Shown here one piece after another: positions 41,116 to 50,300 of a stretch of 64,000 bases of DNA (its first letter is position 1; each line of letters begins with the position of its first letter). A program made the position numbers and the translations under genes. A model generated the notes under the pieces. The model searched no databases. It had not been told where the DNA came from and saw nothing but the letters and a program-made list of their open reading frames with translations. The stretch comes from Candidatus Dependentiae bacterium (GTDB lineage Bacteria; Babelota; Babeliae; Babelales; JACPOV01): contig JACPOV010000008.1 of the NCBI GenBank assembly GCA_016191325.1, positions 248,001-312,000 of the forward strand. Reading direction: 5' to 3'.

Positions 41116-42858
41116 ATGCATTTCGTGGCCGTTGCTCAGCAATTTCAGCAATTAGAAGTTACCAGTTCGCGCACTGAAATGACAAAAATTTTGGCAGATA
41201 TTTTCAAGAAAGCGACTCCTGCAGAAATTTCAATTCTGAGTAATCTTTCTCTTGGGATGCTTCGTCCAGCCTATAAAGGCAATAAATTTAATTTTGCTGA
41301 AAAAAATTTATTTGGCGTTATTGCGCAATTGATCGATAAAACTGAAAAAGAGGTTGCAGCAGAAGCAAAAAGATTAGGGGACGTTGGATTAGTGGTAACC
41401 GAATATGGAAAATGGAAGCCAGAAAAAGAGCTGACCGTTACGCAGGTATACGAAAGTTTGTGCGCGTTTGAAGAATTGAGCGGAAAAGGTTCGCAAGAGG
41501 AAAAAACGGCCCACGCTGTTGCATTGCTCAAACAAGTTTCGCCACTTGAAGCAAAATTTATTATCCGCATTATTTTAGGAACGCTCCGGCTCGGTTTTTC
41601 AGATATGACTATCATCGATGCCTATTCCTGGATGACTACGGGTGACAAATCGCTGCATAAAGATATTGAAGAGGCGTATAACACCTGCGTTGATATCGGT
41701 TTAATAGGGGAAAAACTGAAAGCGGATGGTATTAAAGCGGTACGAGAAATGAAAATTCAGGTCGGCATACCAATTCGCCCTGCGGCTGCAGAACGCATGC
41801 CAACCGCAAAAGATATTTACGAAAAGCTTGGCGATTGCATCGCACAGCCCAAACTCGATGGGTTTCGCTTGCAGATTCATATCGATAAACGGGGCAAGCA
41901 ACCGCGCGTAGAATTTTTTTCACGCAACTTAATCGATATGAGTCATATGTTTCCCGATCTTGTAAAAGCGTTTAGCCAACTTCCTGTTGAAACGATGATT
42001 TGCGAAGGCGAAGCGATTTCATTTGATCCTCATACTGGGATATTTTTACCATTCCAGGAAACGGTAAAAAGAAAACGCAAACACGGCATTGAGGAAGCGA
42101 TTACCGATTATCCACTGCGCGTTTATCTTTTCGATTTACTTTATTTAAATGGCAAAGATGTTCTTGCAAATACTCATGAAGAACGGCGCACCAAGCTTTT
42201 AGGAATTTTGAAAAGTAAAGATGATGTGATCTTTGCAATTGATGAAAAAAATATTCACTCTGCCAAAGAACTTGAAACGTATTTCTTGCAAAACATCGAG
42301 CAAGGGCTTGAAGGGCTCGTAGTAAAGCGCCCCGATGCGATTTATCAACCAGGAAAACGGAATTTTAACTGGATAAAACTCAAAAAGCATACGCAAGGCC
42401 ATCTTGAAGACACGATCGATTGCGTCATTCTTGGCTATTATGCCGGTTCAGGAAAACGAACACATTTTGGCGTCGGCGCTTTTTTAGTGGGTATTTATAA
42501 CAAAGATACTGATGGGTATCAAACCGTTGCAAAAATCGGTACCGGAATGACCGACGACGAATGGAAAGATCTTAAACATAAATGCGATAAAATAAAGATT
42601 CACGATAAGCCAAAAAACGTAGAGTGCGCAAAAGAATTGTTTCCTGATGTTTGGGTGAATCCTGAAATTGTGTGTGCCGTGCTTGCAGACGAAATCACCG
42701 AATCGCCATTGCATACCGCGGCAAAAACTGAACATCATTTAGGGTATGCATTGCGCTTTCCAAGATTTATGGGATATCGCCCCGATAAAAAAGCTGAAGA
42801 TGCAACTTCGGTAAAAGAAATTAAACGCTTATACGAAGATCAGTTTCTAAAGAAATAG
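41116..42858 (+). CDS. lig: ATP-dependent DNA ligase, archaeal/replicative type
   Basis: 580 residues. N-terminal DNA-binding domain (about 1-215, with ARTSR-like segments and SLGMLRPAYKGNKFNFAEK), adenylation domain with motif I AQPKLDGFRLQ (Lys246), MICEGEAISFD, GLVVKRPDAIY and FNWIKLKK (motif V), and a C-terminal OB fold ending RFPRFMGYRPDKK. This is the larger ligase seen in archaea and some bacteria, distinct from the LigD-type at 23431. RBS AAAAGGAATC. Convergent overlap of 19 nt with the 42840 gene. Confidence 0.95.
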   Translation: MHFVAVAQQFQQLEVTSSRTEMTKILADIFKKATPAEISILSNLSLGMLRPAYKGNKFNFAEKNLFGVIAQLIDKTEKEVAAEAKRLGDVGLVVTEYGKWKPEKELTVTQVYESLCAFEELSGKGSQEEKTAHAVALLKQVSPLEAKFIIRIILGTLRLGFSDMTIIDAYSWMTTGDKSLHKDIEEAYNTCVDIGLIGEKLKADGIKAVREMKIQVGIPIRPAAAERMPTAKDIYEKLGDCIAQPKLDGFRLQIHIDKRGKQPRVEFFSRNLIDMSHMFPDLVKAFSQLPVETMICEGEAISFDPHTGIFLPFQETVKRKRKHGIEEAITDYPLRVYLFDLLYLNGKDVLANTHEERRTKLLGILKSKDDVIFAIDEKNIHSAKELETYFLQNIEQGLEGLVVKRPDAIYQPGKRNFNWIKLKKHTQGHLEDTIDCVILGYYAGSGKRTHFGVGAFLVGIYNKDTDGYQTVAKIGTGMTDDEWKDLKHKCDKIKIHDKPKNVECAKELFPDVWVNPEIVCAVLADEITESPLHTAAKTEHHLGYALRFPRFMGYRPDKKAEDATSVKEIKRLYEDQFLKK

Positions 42859-45188
42859 CGCTTAACTCGGTCCGAGGCAGATATTTGCACAGGTATTCGG
42901 GAAGTTATAAGTTGTTTGACTGAAGGCGAAAGTTTTTGATATTCAGCTGCAGCGCGGCCATAAAGTTGAAATGGTTTTTTCAAATGGCTGTTTTCTTCAC
43001 CAAACTTAATAATTTCATCATAAGATTTCGAGATTTTACCATTTTCTGTGCATACGTTTTTTAATTTTTCCTCTTCATTCTCTTTATGAATCATTATCTG
43101 AGACATTAACAGCTGTTGATAAGGGGTAAGTGATTTTAACAAATTTACTTTTTCAACAAATTGCGTTAAGTCAACTATACAACTGTGGTTTCTACCCGAT
43201 TTTGTACGCGTGTTGCACATCAGCATACTTTTGTCGAGGAAGCCCAAAGAAGTTATTTGAGAAGGTATTTTAAAGTTGGCGGTGATGCTACTCGATTGAT
43301 CAGTTATAAGTAGATTATGTGCACCTGTCACCGCTTTAGCAGATAATGTCCCAGTTTCATTATAATGCCCTTTATAGTAATAAAACTTTTTTTCATTCGA
43401 ATTAAATTTTCTCTCAGTGTTTTCGATGCTTTTTTGTTGTTTTTTTGAATTTACGTCATAATAGCAAACTTTCGATTGGTTGAAAGTTCCCCATAATTTT
43501 AGGCATCTGCTTGTCAGATCGAATTCTAAGAGATCATATTCCAGACCATCATCGGGTGTGATATCCGTTGATACAGCATTGTTCACATTCCAAAGATATA
43601 TTTTGCTGTTAGACTCTTTAGTCCTGATCATTGTTGCTATATATCGTCCATCGGGGCTAACTGCGAGTGTACGAATGCAATGATCGGTCGGATGAACTAA
43701 ATAAGTTTGTTTGTTCGTTTCAAAGTCTCGGATTATTATCTTATTATTTTGCCAAGCGTGCCGGAATGTTTCGAGTATCTTTTTGCTCCCGCAAAACTTA
43801 AGAATGCGTTTAGATTGATCAGAAAATTGTGTTGAGGCTTTATACATTTTGACAATCTTATTTTCCCCCAAATCTTGGATTTTTATTTCTGTATCATCAT
43901 AGCTTAGAGCAAGATTATCTTTCGTATCCCAAAAATAACTGTCTTTAAATTCATTTTTTAGACTAATTAAGTTTTCCTTCGTTAAATCGAGTGTTGCGCC
44001 CAATATCTCTAATGATAATTGTTCGGCAAGGGACGGGGGGAGCATAGTCATTTTTGTTGAGATTGTTTCCAGATTTTCAGTTGAAGCAGATTGCCTAAAT
44101 ATGCTATTTTTAATGTCTTCTTTAGTACTTAGCTTTAATAGTGGGCATTCTAGTTGTTCGGTTATGCATAGCTGGCGCATTTTTTCATCCATAGATGAAT
44201 CGGGTTTGTGTTTGAGTACTGCCAGAAGATCATCACTTTTAGTGTTAGGCAATTCGATAGATTCTTTATCGCCTAGATCATCTTGCATATTTTGTAAGGT
44301 GAGAGATGATTGCAGGAGGTTTTGGAACGTATCTGAACTGAGATTTACTCTCCGATCAGAACATTTAATTGATTTTTCATCCAGAAATTTCGCCGCTTCA
44401 ATAATTGTATTTATTTTAAGATCATGAGCTGCTTTCCTCATCTGATTTAGTGAGTGCACAGAAGAATATTTGTTAAAGAGGTGGTTTAAGAGATATTGAT
44501 CATGGAGGAATGGCGCGTACTTTATAAGTAAATGAGCTTGCTGTGTTGTGATGTTCTGCAGATTAATATGATCACTTTCAATTTGCTTTTTTTCAAGTTC
44601 TGTAGATTGAGCAGTGATAAGAAGATACATCCTTTTTGAAATTTCTACTTTTCCATTTGCGCATTCGAGGGTTATTGGAATACCAGAAGTACTTGAAAAT
44701 TCAGATTCATGATTTCTCTTGTACATATATGCTGAAAGAGAAGCTTCGAGAATCTTTGCACGTATTTCCTTACTTTTACCGTCGTCCCTCCTTGACCAGA
44801 GTCCTATGTTAAAAGCGTCTGATAATTCATTTTTTGATATTTTTTTACAAACTTCGGTGAGCTCTGGTTGATCCAAGGATTCAAGTTTTTTCCATAAATT
44901 GCTTTGATTTTGAGTTAGGTTCCAGCCGTTCGTTTGAACAGGTTTTCCATCAAAGTTTATAAGTTTCCGTCCTCTAAATTGGCCTAATTCTTTTTCGGTC
45001 ATTTTTTCTTCAATAAGAGACCGCTCAAGTTTTCCATTTTTTAAAAGAAATGATGAAAGCTTAGAATCGCTCGATAGAGGATTATTGTCCATCGAATATA
45101 TGGGAAAAAATAATAAAAAAAAGTAAAATAAAAGCATTAAAAGCATAAGATTCTTTGATAAAAATGATAATTTGTAATTATTATACAT
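42840..45188 (-). CDS. large secreted protein with two BTB/Skp1-like regions and a propeller-like C-terminus
   Basis: 782 residues. Long hydrophobic N-terminus ending FPIYS-MDN. Residues ~155-265 resemble Skp1: ITLECANGKVEISKRMYLLI, INLQNITTQQAHLLIKYAP, MRKAAHDLKINTIIEAA. A second similar stretch follows (about 270-365: VNLSSDTFQNLLQSS, IELPNTKSDDLLAVLK). From ~430, blade-like repeats with AVSPDGRYIATMI and IYLWNVNNA. The C-terminus (AAEYQKLSPSVKQLI) echoes the KLPQEAK block of the 31867-37030 family, so it is a distant fourth member. Shares 19 nt with the ligase stop. Confidence 0.7.
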   Translation of the reverse strand: MYNNYKLSFLSKNLMLLMLLFYFFLLFFPIYSMDNNPLSSDSKLSSFLLKNGKLERSLIEEKMTEKELGQFRGRKLINFDGKPVQTNGWNLTQNQSNLWKKLESLDQPELTEVCKKISKNELSDAFNIGLWSRRDDGKSKEIRAKILEASLSAYMYKRNHESEFSSTSGIPITLECANGKVEISKRMYLLITAQSTELEKKQIESDHINLQNITTQQAHLLIKYAPFLHDQYLLNHLFNKYSSVHSLNQMRKAAHDLKINTIIEAAKFLDEKSIKCSDRRVNLSSDTFQNLLQSSLTLQNMQDDLGDKESIELPNTKSDDLLAVLKHKPDSSMDEKMRQLCITEQLECPLLKLSTKEDIKNSIFRQSASTENLETISTKMTMLPPSLAEQLSLEILGATLDLTKENLISLKNEFKDSYFWDTKDNLALSYDDTEIKIQDLGENKIVKMYKASTQFSDQSKRILKFCGSKKILETFRHAWQNNKIIIRDFETNKQTYLVHPTDHCIRTLAVSPDGRYIATMIRTKESNSKIYLWNVNNAVSTDITPDDGLEYDLLEFDLTSRCLKLWGTFNQSKVCYYDVNSKKQQKSIENTERKFNSNEKKFYYYKGHYNETGTLSAKAVTGAHNLLITDQSSSITANFKIPSQITSLGFLDKSMLMCNTRTKSGRNHSCIVDLTQFVEKVNLLKSLTPYQQLLMSQIMIHKENEEEKLKNVCTENGKISKSYDEIIKFGEENSHLKKPFQLYGRAAAEYQKLSPSVKQLITSRIPVQISASDRVKRYFFRN

Positions 45189-45194
45189 GCTTTA

Positions 45195-45229
45195 TTGTCA
45201 TTGTCAACATCCCCGATAATCCGTAAAAT
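45195..45229 (+). promoter_or_regulatory. promoter before the 45267 micro-ORF
   Basis: TTGTCA occurs twice (45195-45200, 45201-45206); the second is 17 nt from TAAAAT (45224-45229). Confidence 0.55.
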
Positions 45230-45266
45230 TCGTTCATTGGGCATTTTAATATAAGGAAAATATCGT

Positions 45267-45389
45267 TTGTCCGTAATGACTTTCATTGTTGCTGCAGCGA
45301 TTTTGGGTTTGTCTGTTTGTCAGATGCGGAAAGAACCATCTGAAAGCAAAATTATCGATCTTCTTGATGCGATTTTGCAAAACAATTAA
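45267..45389 (+). CDS. candidate 40-residue membrane micropeptide
   Basis: TTG start with AAGGA 9 nt upstream (an in-frame ATG at 45276 is farther from it). The peptide begins MSVMTFIVAAAILGLSVCQ, one short hydrophobic helix, then RKEPSESKIIDLLDAILQNN, an amphipathic tail. A plausible promoter lies just upstream. No homology can be judged. It could be a toxin-like or regulatory small membrane protein, or a chance frame. Confidence 0.5.
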   Translation: MSVMTFIVAAAILGLSVCQMRKEPSESKIIDLLDAILQNN

Positions 45390-45398
45390 GCGTGTGGA

Positions 45399-45749
45399 TT
45401 ATTTTATAGTAGTGCAAGCTTCGCGAAAATGATAGCATGCGCCCCATCCAAACAGTGCCGTCAGCACATCTAATGAAAGCCCCAAGCTGCCAATGCCATT
45501 ATATTTTTCTTCGCAGATGATGGGTAATAAAATTGCCTGAGAATTTCGATGTTGGTATAAAGCGGTACTTTGAATTCGTTCGCAATTTTTTGCGCGCAGG
45601 TATGTGGATAATTTAAGTGTTTGATAACCTGCAAACAAATACGCAATCCCGATCGCCGTATTTTTGGCGGTATTAAGCAGATCATCCTCGCAAGAATAGA
45701 TCTTCGTCCACGCAAAGAAAAACAATAAAGAAATTGTCCTAGTTTTCAT
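45399..45749 (-). CDS. small exported membrane protein, paralog group member
   Basis: 116 residues. Signal-like start (MKTRTISLLFFFAWTKIYS) then CEDDLLNTAKNTAIGIAYLFAGYQTLKL, a polar middle, and a C-terminal hydrophobic helix (LGLSLDVLTALFGWGACYHF). Same size and layout as the proteins at 45827 and 46274; Cys early and late. Function unknown. Confidence 0.65.
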   Translation of the reverse strand: MKTRTISLLFFFAWTKIYSCEDDLLNTAKNTAIGIAYLFAGYQTLKLSTYLRAKNCERIQSTALYQHRNSQAILLPIICEEKYNGIGSLGLSLDVLTALFGWGACYHFREACTTIK

Positions 45750-45826
45750 GCCCCCTCCATGATCAGTTGCCTATACCTATTCCTATCAAAATACTTGATG
45801 CGATTGCAATCTTTCGATTAGTAGCG

Positions 45827-46189
45827 TTATGAGGACTGATGAGCGTTGTACGCTCCATAGAGAAAATAGCAGCCGGCCGATGCAAGTGATCCGCTGACAA
45901 CTTTTGAAGCGTACCGCAAGTAGGTTATCTCGCCTTGATGCTTTTGATTAAGGCTTCCAATTGGGCGAGCATTCCATGGGTGTGCTTCTTCGTTTATTAT
46001 GCGGTCCTGAAGTTGTTTCGTATCTCTTTTGATTATGTAGTTCATAATTTTTTGGCAACCATAGCCGGAGCAAATGAGGCCGACGCCCAACAAAGTTCTC
46101 GTTGCGGCGCTGAGCTCTTCATGAGGAGAACATACAATTAAGTTGTTATCCAAAAACCAAAAAAGCAAAATTAGTAATAATTTCTTCAT
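45827..46189 (-). CDS. small exported membrane protein, paralog group member
   Basis: 120 residues from ATG 46189 (GGGGGAAG upstream; the longer frame adds a polar leader). Signal MKKLLLILLFWFLDNNLIVCS, then a helix with TRTLLGVGLICSGYGCQKIMNYI, a polar middle and a C-terminal helix (VVSGSLASAGCYFLYGAY). Organised like the 45399 and 46274 products. Confidence 0.65.
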   Translation of the reverse strand: MKKLLLILLFWFLDNNLIVCSPHEELSAATRTLLGVGLICSGYGCQKIMNYIIKRDTKQLQDRIINEEAHPWNARPIGSLNQKHQGEITYLRYASKVVSGSLASAGCYFLYGAYNAHQSS

Positions 46190-46273
46190 GTTCTTCCCCC
46201 AGGATTTATTTAACGTGAGAATCATAACTTAGGGGGATAAGTTGTATGAAGATTTTAATTGTTTGTGTCTGAA

Positions 46274-46636
46274 TTAATTACAGTTTTTCAGATCTTGGTA
46301 TGCCGACAACGTGAAGAATGCAGCTGCGCAAGAAGAGGCTACGCCGGTAATTTTTACCGTATGCTGTACCCCTGAGAAAAAATATTGCTGTATTAATGAG
46401 TGCGTGCGCATGTTTCGTTTTATTGCAGTTTCCACATTTCTATCTCGGGCTGGAACGGTAGATTGTGCACTTTTTAATAATGTATTTAGTTGCCGGCAGC
46501 TATAGCTTACGTACGCCAAACTGACCGCCGCTAACGCTTTAGTAATGGCAGCTGAAGCTTCGAACGATTCGCAAGGATTTGAATAGGTAGAGGGATTTGC
46601 AAGAAACAAAAATAGAAATAAAGGAGAGAGCTTCAT
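46274..46636 (-). CDS. small exported membrane protein, paralog group member
   Basis: 120 residues from ATG 46636 with AGGA 8 nt upstream. Signal MKLSPLFLFLFLANPSTYS, an early Cys (NPCESF), a first helix TKALAAVSLAYVSYSCRQLN, a polar stretch, and a C-terminal helix ending with Cys (ITGVASSCAAAFFTLSAYQ). Third member of this tandem group, all on the minus strand with modest spacing. Confidence 0.65.
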   Translation of the reverse strand: MKLSPLFLFLFLANPSTYSNPCESFEASAAITKALAAVSLAYVSYSCRQLNTLLKSAQSTVPARDRNVETAIKRNMRTHSLIQQYFFSGVQHTVKITGVASSCAAAFFTLSAYQDLKNCN

Positions 46637-46670
46637 CAAGACATTCCTGTTTTTGAAAGTTGAGTAATGA

Positions 46671-46707
46671 AAAAGGCCACATGCAATAAAGCATATGGCC
46701 TTTTTTT
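46671..46707. terminator. terminator for the RRM gene (bidirectional)
   Basis: GGCCACATGC / GCATATGGCC, one mismatch, AATAAA loop, A4 before and T7 after. On the minus strand it ends with T5 after the stem. Confidence 0.8.
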
Positions 46708-46728
46708 ATTTCAATCTAATCAAAGAGA

Positions 46729-47103
46729 TTAGCGATTCCAGCCACCGCCGTTACCGCCACCGTTTGAATAAGAAGAGCGTGGACGGCCACCAAAGCCACC
46801 ACTACGGCTACCACCGCCGCCTGTACCACCGCCACGGTTGTCAAAACGACGTGGGCGTTGTTCCATCGGACGAGCTTCGTTGACGCGAAGTTGTTGGCCT
46901 TCAAGAGAATGACCATTCAATTGCTCAATAGCTTGTTGTGATTCTTCAGCTGAAGGCATTTCAACGAAAGCGAAACCACGAGCTGCACCAGTGAACTTGT
47001 CTTTAATCAATTTAACAGAAGATACTTCACCAAATTGAGAGAACAAGTTTTTCAACATTTCTTCAGTTACCGTACGGGCAACATTTCCAACATAAATATT
47101 CAT
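46729..47103 (-). CDS. glycine-rich RRM RNA-binding protein
   Basis: 124 residues. One RRM at about 1-80: RNP2 IYVGNV, RNP1 RGFAFVEM, with QLNGHSLEGQQLRVNEARP at the end of the fold. Residues ~80-124 are a Gly/Arg/Ser tail. This is the bacterial/cyanobacterial RbpA-like type, which binds single-stranded RNA and is often cold induced. The opposite strand of the tail gives spurious frames. No clear Shine-Dalgarno. Confidence 0.95.
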   Translation of the reverse strand: MNIYVGNVARTVTEEMLKNLFSQFGEVSSVKLIKDKFTGAARGFAFVEMPSAEESQQAIEQLNGHSLEGQQLRVNEARPMEQRPRRFDNRGGGTGGGGSRSGGFGGRPRSSYSNGGGNGGGWNR

Positions 47104-47327
47104 AATAAATTCAAAAATCGCAATAGAGAAGTTAATAAAGTATTGTCAACGAAAGCGTTATTTTATTGCCAAATGCCTTTCAGTGGTTAGTGCATAAACA
47201 TTTCTTACCTAGTCAAGCCAGTATACCCTAAAAAAAAGCCGGAGTAAAACGATAGGAAAGATTATTGCAATTAGGGTAATTCCTTGGGTACAGTTGCGCT
47301 GTGCGACAGACAAAGAGAGAGGATACT

Positions 47328-50300
47328 ATGAAAAAAGGCGTATTTTGGTTACTTGGGCTCCTAATCACTGCCCCATTAGCCGGTCAACAGGCAGCATTTG
47401 ATGGAAATACTGTACTTAAAAAACTAGCAGATACGGTAAGCAGCCAGGGTGATAAGGTGAGCGAGCTTATAACTAATTGGCAAGCCTCGATTCAGAGCAT
47501 GCAAACCGATATCGCTTTATTACCTGCTGATAGCCAAGCCGCGTTACTCAAGGAGGTTTCTTCCTTGCAAGCAGCGATTGCTCAAGGAAATAGCTCGATA
47601 CAGGCTCTAATAGCGGATCGAAAAGCCACGGCGGAAAAAGCGATACAAGATACTATAAAGCAGGTTGGCACTGGTCAATTGGGTTCCGCGCAGGCTCTTC
47701 GCTCGGTGCAAGCGTTAATCTTCGAGGTTAATAAGGCTTTAAGTGATGGCGTTTCTTTATTTAATAGAACCATTGCCTCTTCTTTCAATAGTACCCAACA
47801 AAACGTGGCCCGCCTTGTTAATCCGATCAAAAGATCCCAGAGTTCTCAAGCGTTAATTGAGGCGCAAAAACAGCAAAAAGAACATAGGGCGCAGGTTATC
47901 TCACTGGTTCGTGCACTTAGCTCTCTCTCTGATCAGCTAACTATGGCACGGAGTGCCGCGCGCAAAGCGGTAGCAGATTTCGGCGCGAAAGGTGAGATGC
48001 CCAATGAGACTATTTCGAGCGTTACGCGTGATTATCGACAGCTTCTTAAGCCGCTTTCTCGTGCCTATCAAGCTAACCAGATTAAAGCCGATTTTAACGA
48101 TAAAACAAATCTATTAAGTGCAACGCTGCGCGAACTTATTAGATTTTATCTAACGACCACGTCGCTCTACCTTAATAAAGCAAAGCAGCAACTCAAAGCA
48201 AAAGATAAAGCAGGCTATCACGAGACGATGTATCATCTTGCCAAATTGCTGACCGGCATAGGAAAGGGCGGTGGAGCTCTTGTAACCGCATCCGGGTTTG
48301 GCGCGGCGGTCAAGGCAATAGCTGGCGAAACGTTTCCCACACAGCAAGATATCGTTACAAAGTTTTACGATATTAATAAAACTAAAATAGCGATGGGCGA
48401 ATTTCTTGCAGCGTTTCAAGATTTAATTGCAACGGTACCTGCACCAACGGAAGAGCAATTGCGCATTGCTGCCGCCTACTATTATGAAATAGGCACTAAT
48501 TTTTCGGTAATTGATCCCAATCAATTGCCCGCCTTACAAAAAACTATTAATAGCAATTACGCGTTTATGCTGATTTTGCGTGCGGCGGCTCTCTTGAAAA
48601 GTATGGTTGCTGGCAAAGATAATAACGCGACCTTGAATGAAGCGATCAATGCCTACGGGCAAGCGGCTAAATATTTTTCTCAAGCGAATGATAGTGCCAA
48701 TCAGGCACAATATCAGGCTTTGCATGATAATTTAGTGAGCGCATTAAAGTTTTTAGATCAAGGAAAATCGGCTGAAGATGCTGGCAACACAGCGCAGGCG
48801 ATAACGGCGTACCAGCAGGCGGTTAAAGCATTTACAGTGGCAAACGATACAATAGATGCGCAGCGGCTCAATACGCAAATGAGCCGTTTGCAGGCGCAGC
48901 AGGGAAGAAAAGATGGCATAGCGCAACTTGCATCGTTTGCAGATCAAACGAAAACACAAATGCAAAACTATATGGCATATATCAGCACGCTTAAAGAAGA
49001 TGCAGATCAGCGACCATTTTTTGAAGTTTGGCTTACACAGCTTGGAAAAATTGCTCCTGAAGTTTTACAAAATTATTCTCTAGCGGTACAGAAGCTTAAA
49101 GAGATGAATAGTTCTACTGCAGATCTGCAGGCCGCAATTGATGTTCTTAATGGTTTGATAGCGGTGCAAAATGTGCTTCCTAGTGGCGATAAACTATTGG
49201 CTAACAGCACGCTCGATGCGCTTAATGATGCGCAAAATAATTATTTTGCCAGTGCAATACAGGCAGCACAAAAAGCGGATGCCGCTTATAATTTGCAACC
49301 TGGATTGGCACAGCTCATTCCGATTTATCCCAGTGCTTTTGCAAATGAAGCGCTTAACCAATATCTTTCTAATGGCCAACAGTGGAATTTCACGACGCTC
49401 ATACAGCGACATATTGCCAAACTATTTTCAAGCATTATAAACGATTCTATGGATCCAATTACGGCAGCACAATTTTATTCGGCAGCAATTGCAGGAAGGT
49501 CGCCTTATCTTTCGACTCAATTAAATGATTACTTGAAGAAAAAATTAAACGATTTTGCAGGTCGCAAGCAAAATATTGATGCTCTGCTTGCGGATGCGCA
49601 AAAAGCTGAAGCGGCAGCCCGCGCGATGACGGTTGCGCAATGGGGGGCTTTAAATCCCCAAGCCTCTGTTTATTCAAGCCCTGCAGATAATGCCTGGAAA
49701 GATGTGCTTAGATTATATTTAACTGCGTACCGATTAGGCTCTCTTGACGCTCGCCAAGATTATCTTCGTGTGTTGCAAGAATACCAAGATGCGTATATGA
49801 AAAACGTTCCCGCTCTTTTCTATCCACCAATGAATGTGGCCAAGCTCGCATTTGCTCGCTTGGTGCTTCATCATCAGGCAAATGATGTACAAGCGACTAA
49901 TGAATCTTTTAAACAGATTGCTGATCTTCTTAAGCCGGCGTTTGACGAAATGAACACCGCTCTTTCTCGCGTTAAAAATCCAGCTTATATTGCGACAGCT
50001 GGAGAAATTCTTGTGGATATGGCTGGATTTCTGTCTCGTTTTGATCAGATACTTGCTGATCAACAAAGTATTATCGCTGAGCTTGCGCCCGGTTCAAGTG
50101 CACAAGGGTTGACCGTTTTTGAAAAAAATATAAATACCCAGCAAGATACCGTAACAGTTTCAATTGGATTGCCAGGGCAGGCCCCTGCACTTTCGATTAC
50201 GCTTGTAAATATTGATGCTCTGAGCGCATCGGTTTATAAATCGATCGGGGATTATTATTTTGCAAAGAAGGATTATACAAAAGCATCCAGCGCTTATTAT

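Noticed and set aside
46716-46916. Frames in the Gly-rich tail region of the RRM gene
   Set aside because: Shadows of the GGN repeats; the RRM frame is clearly the coding one.
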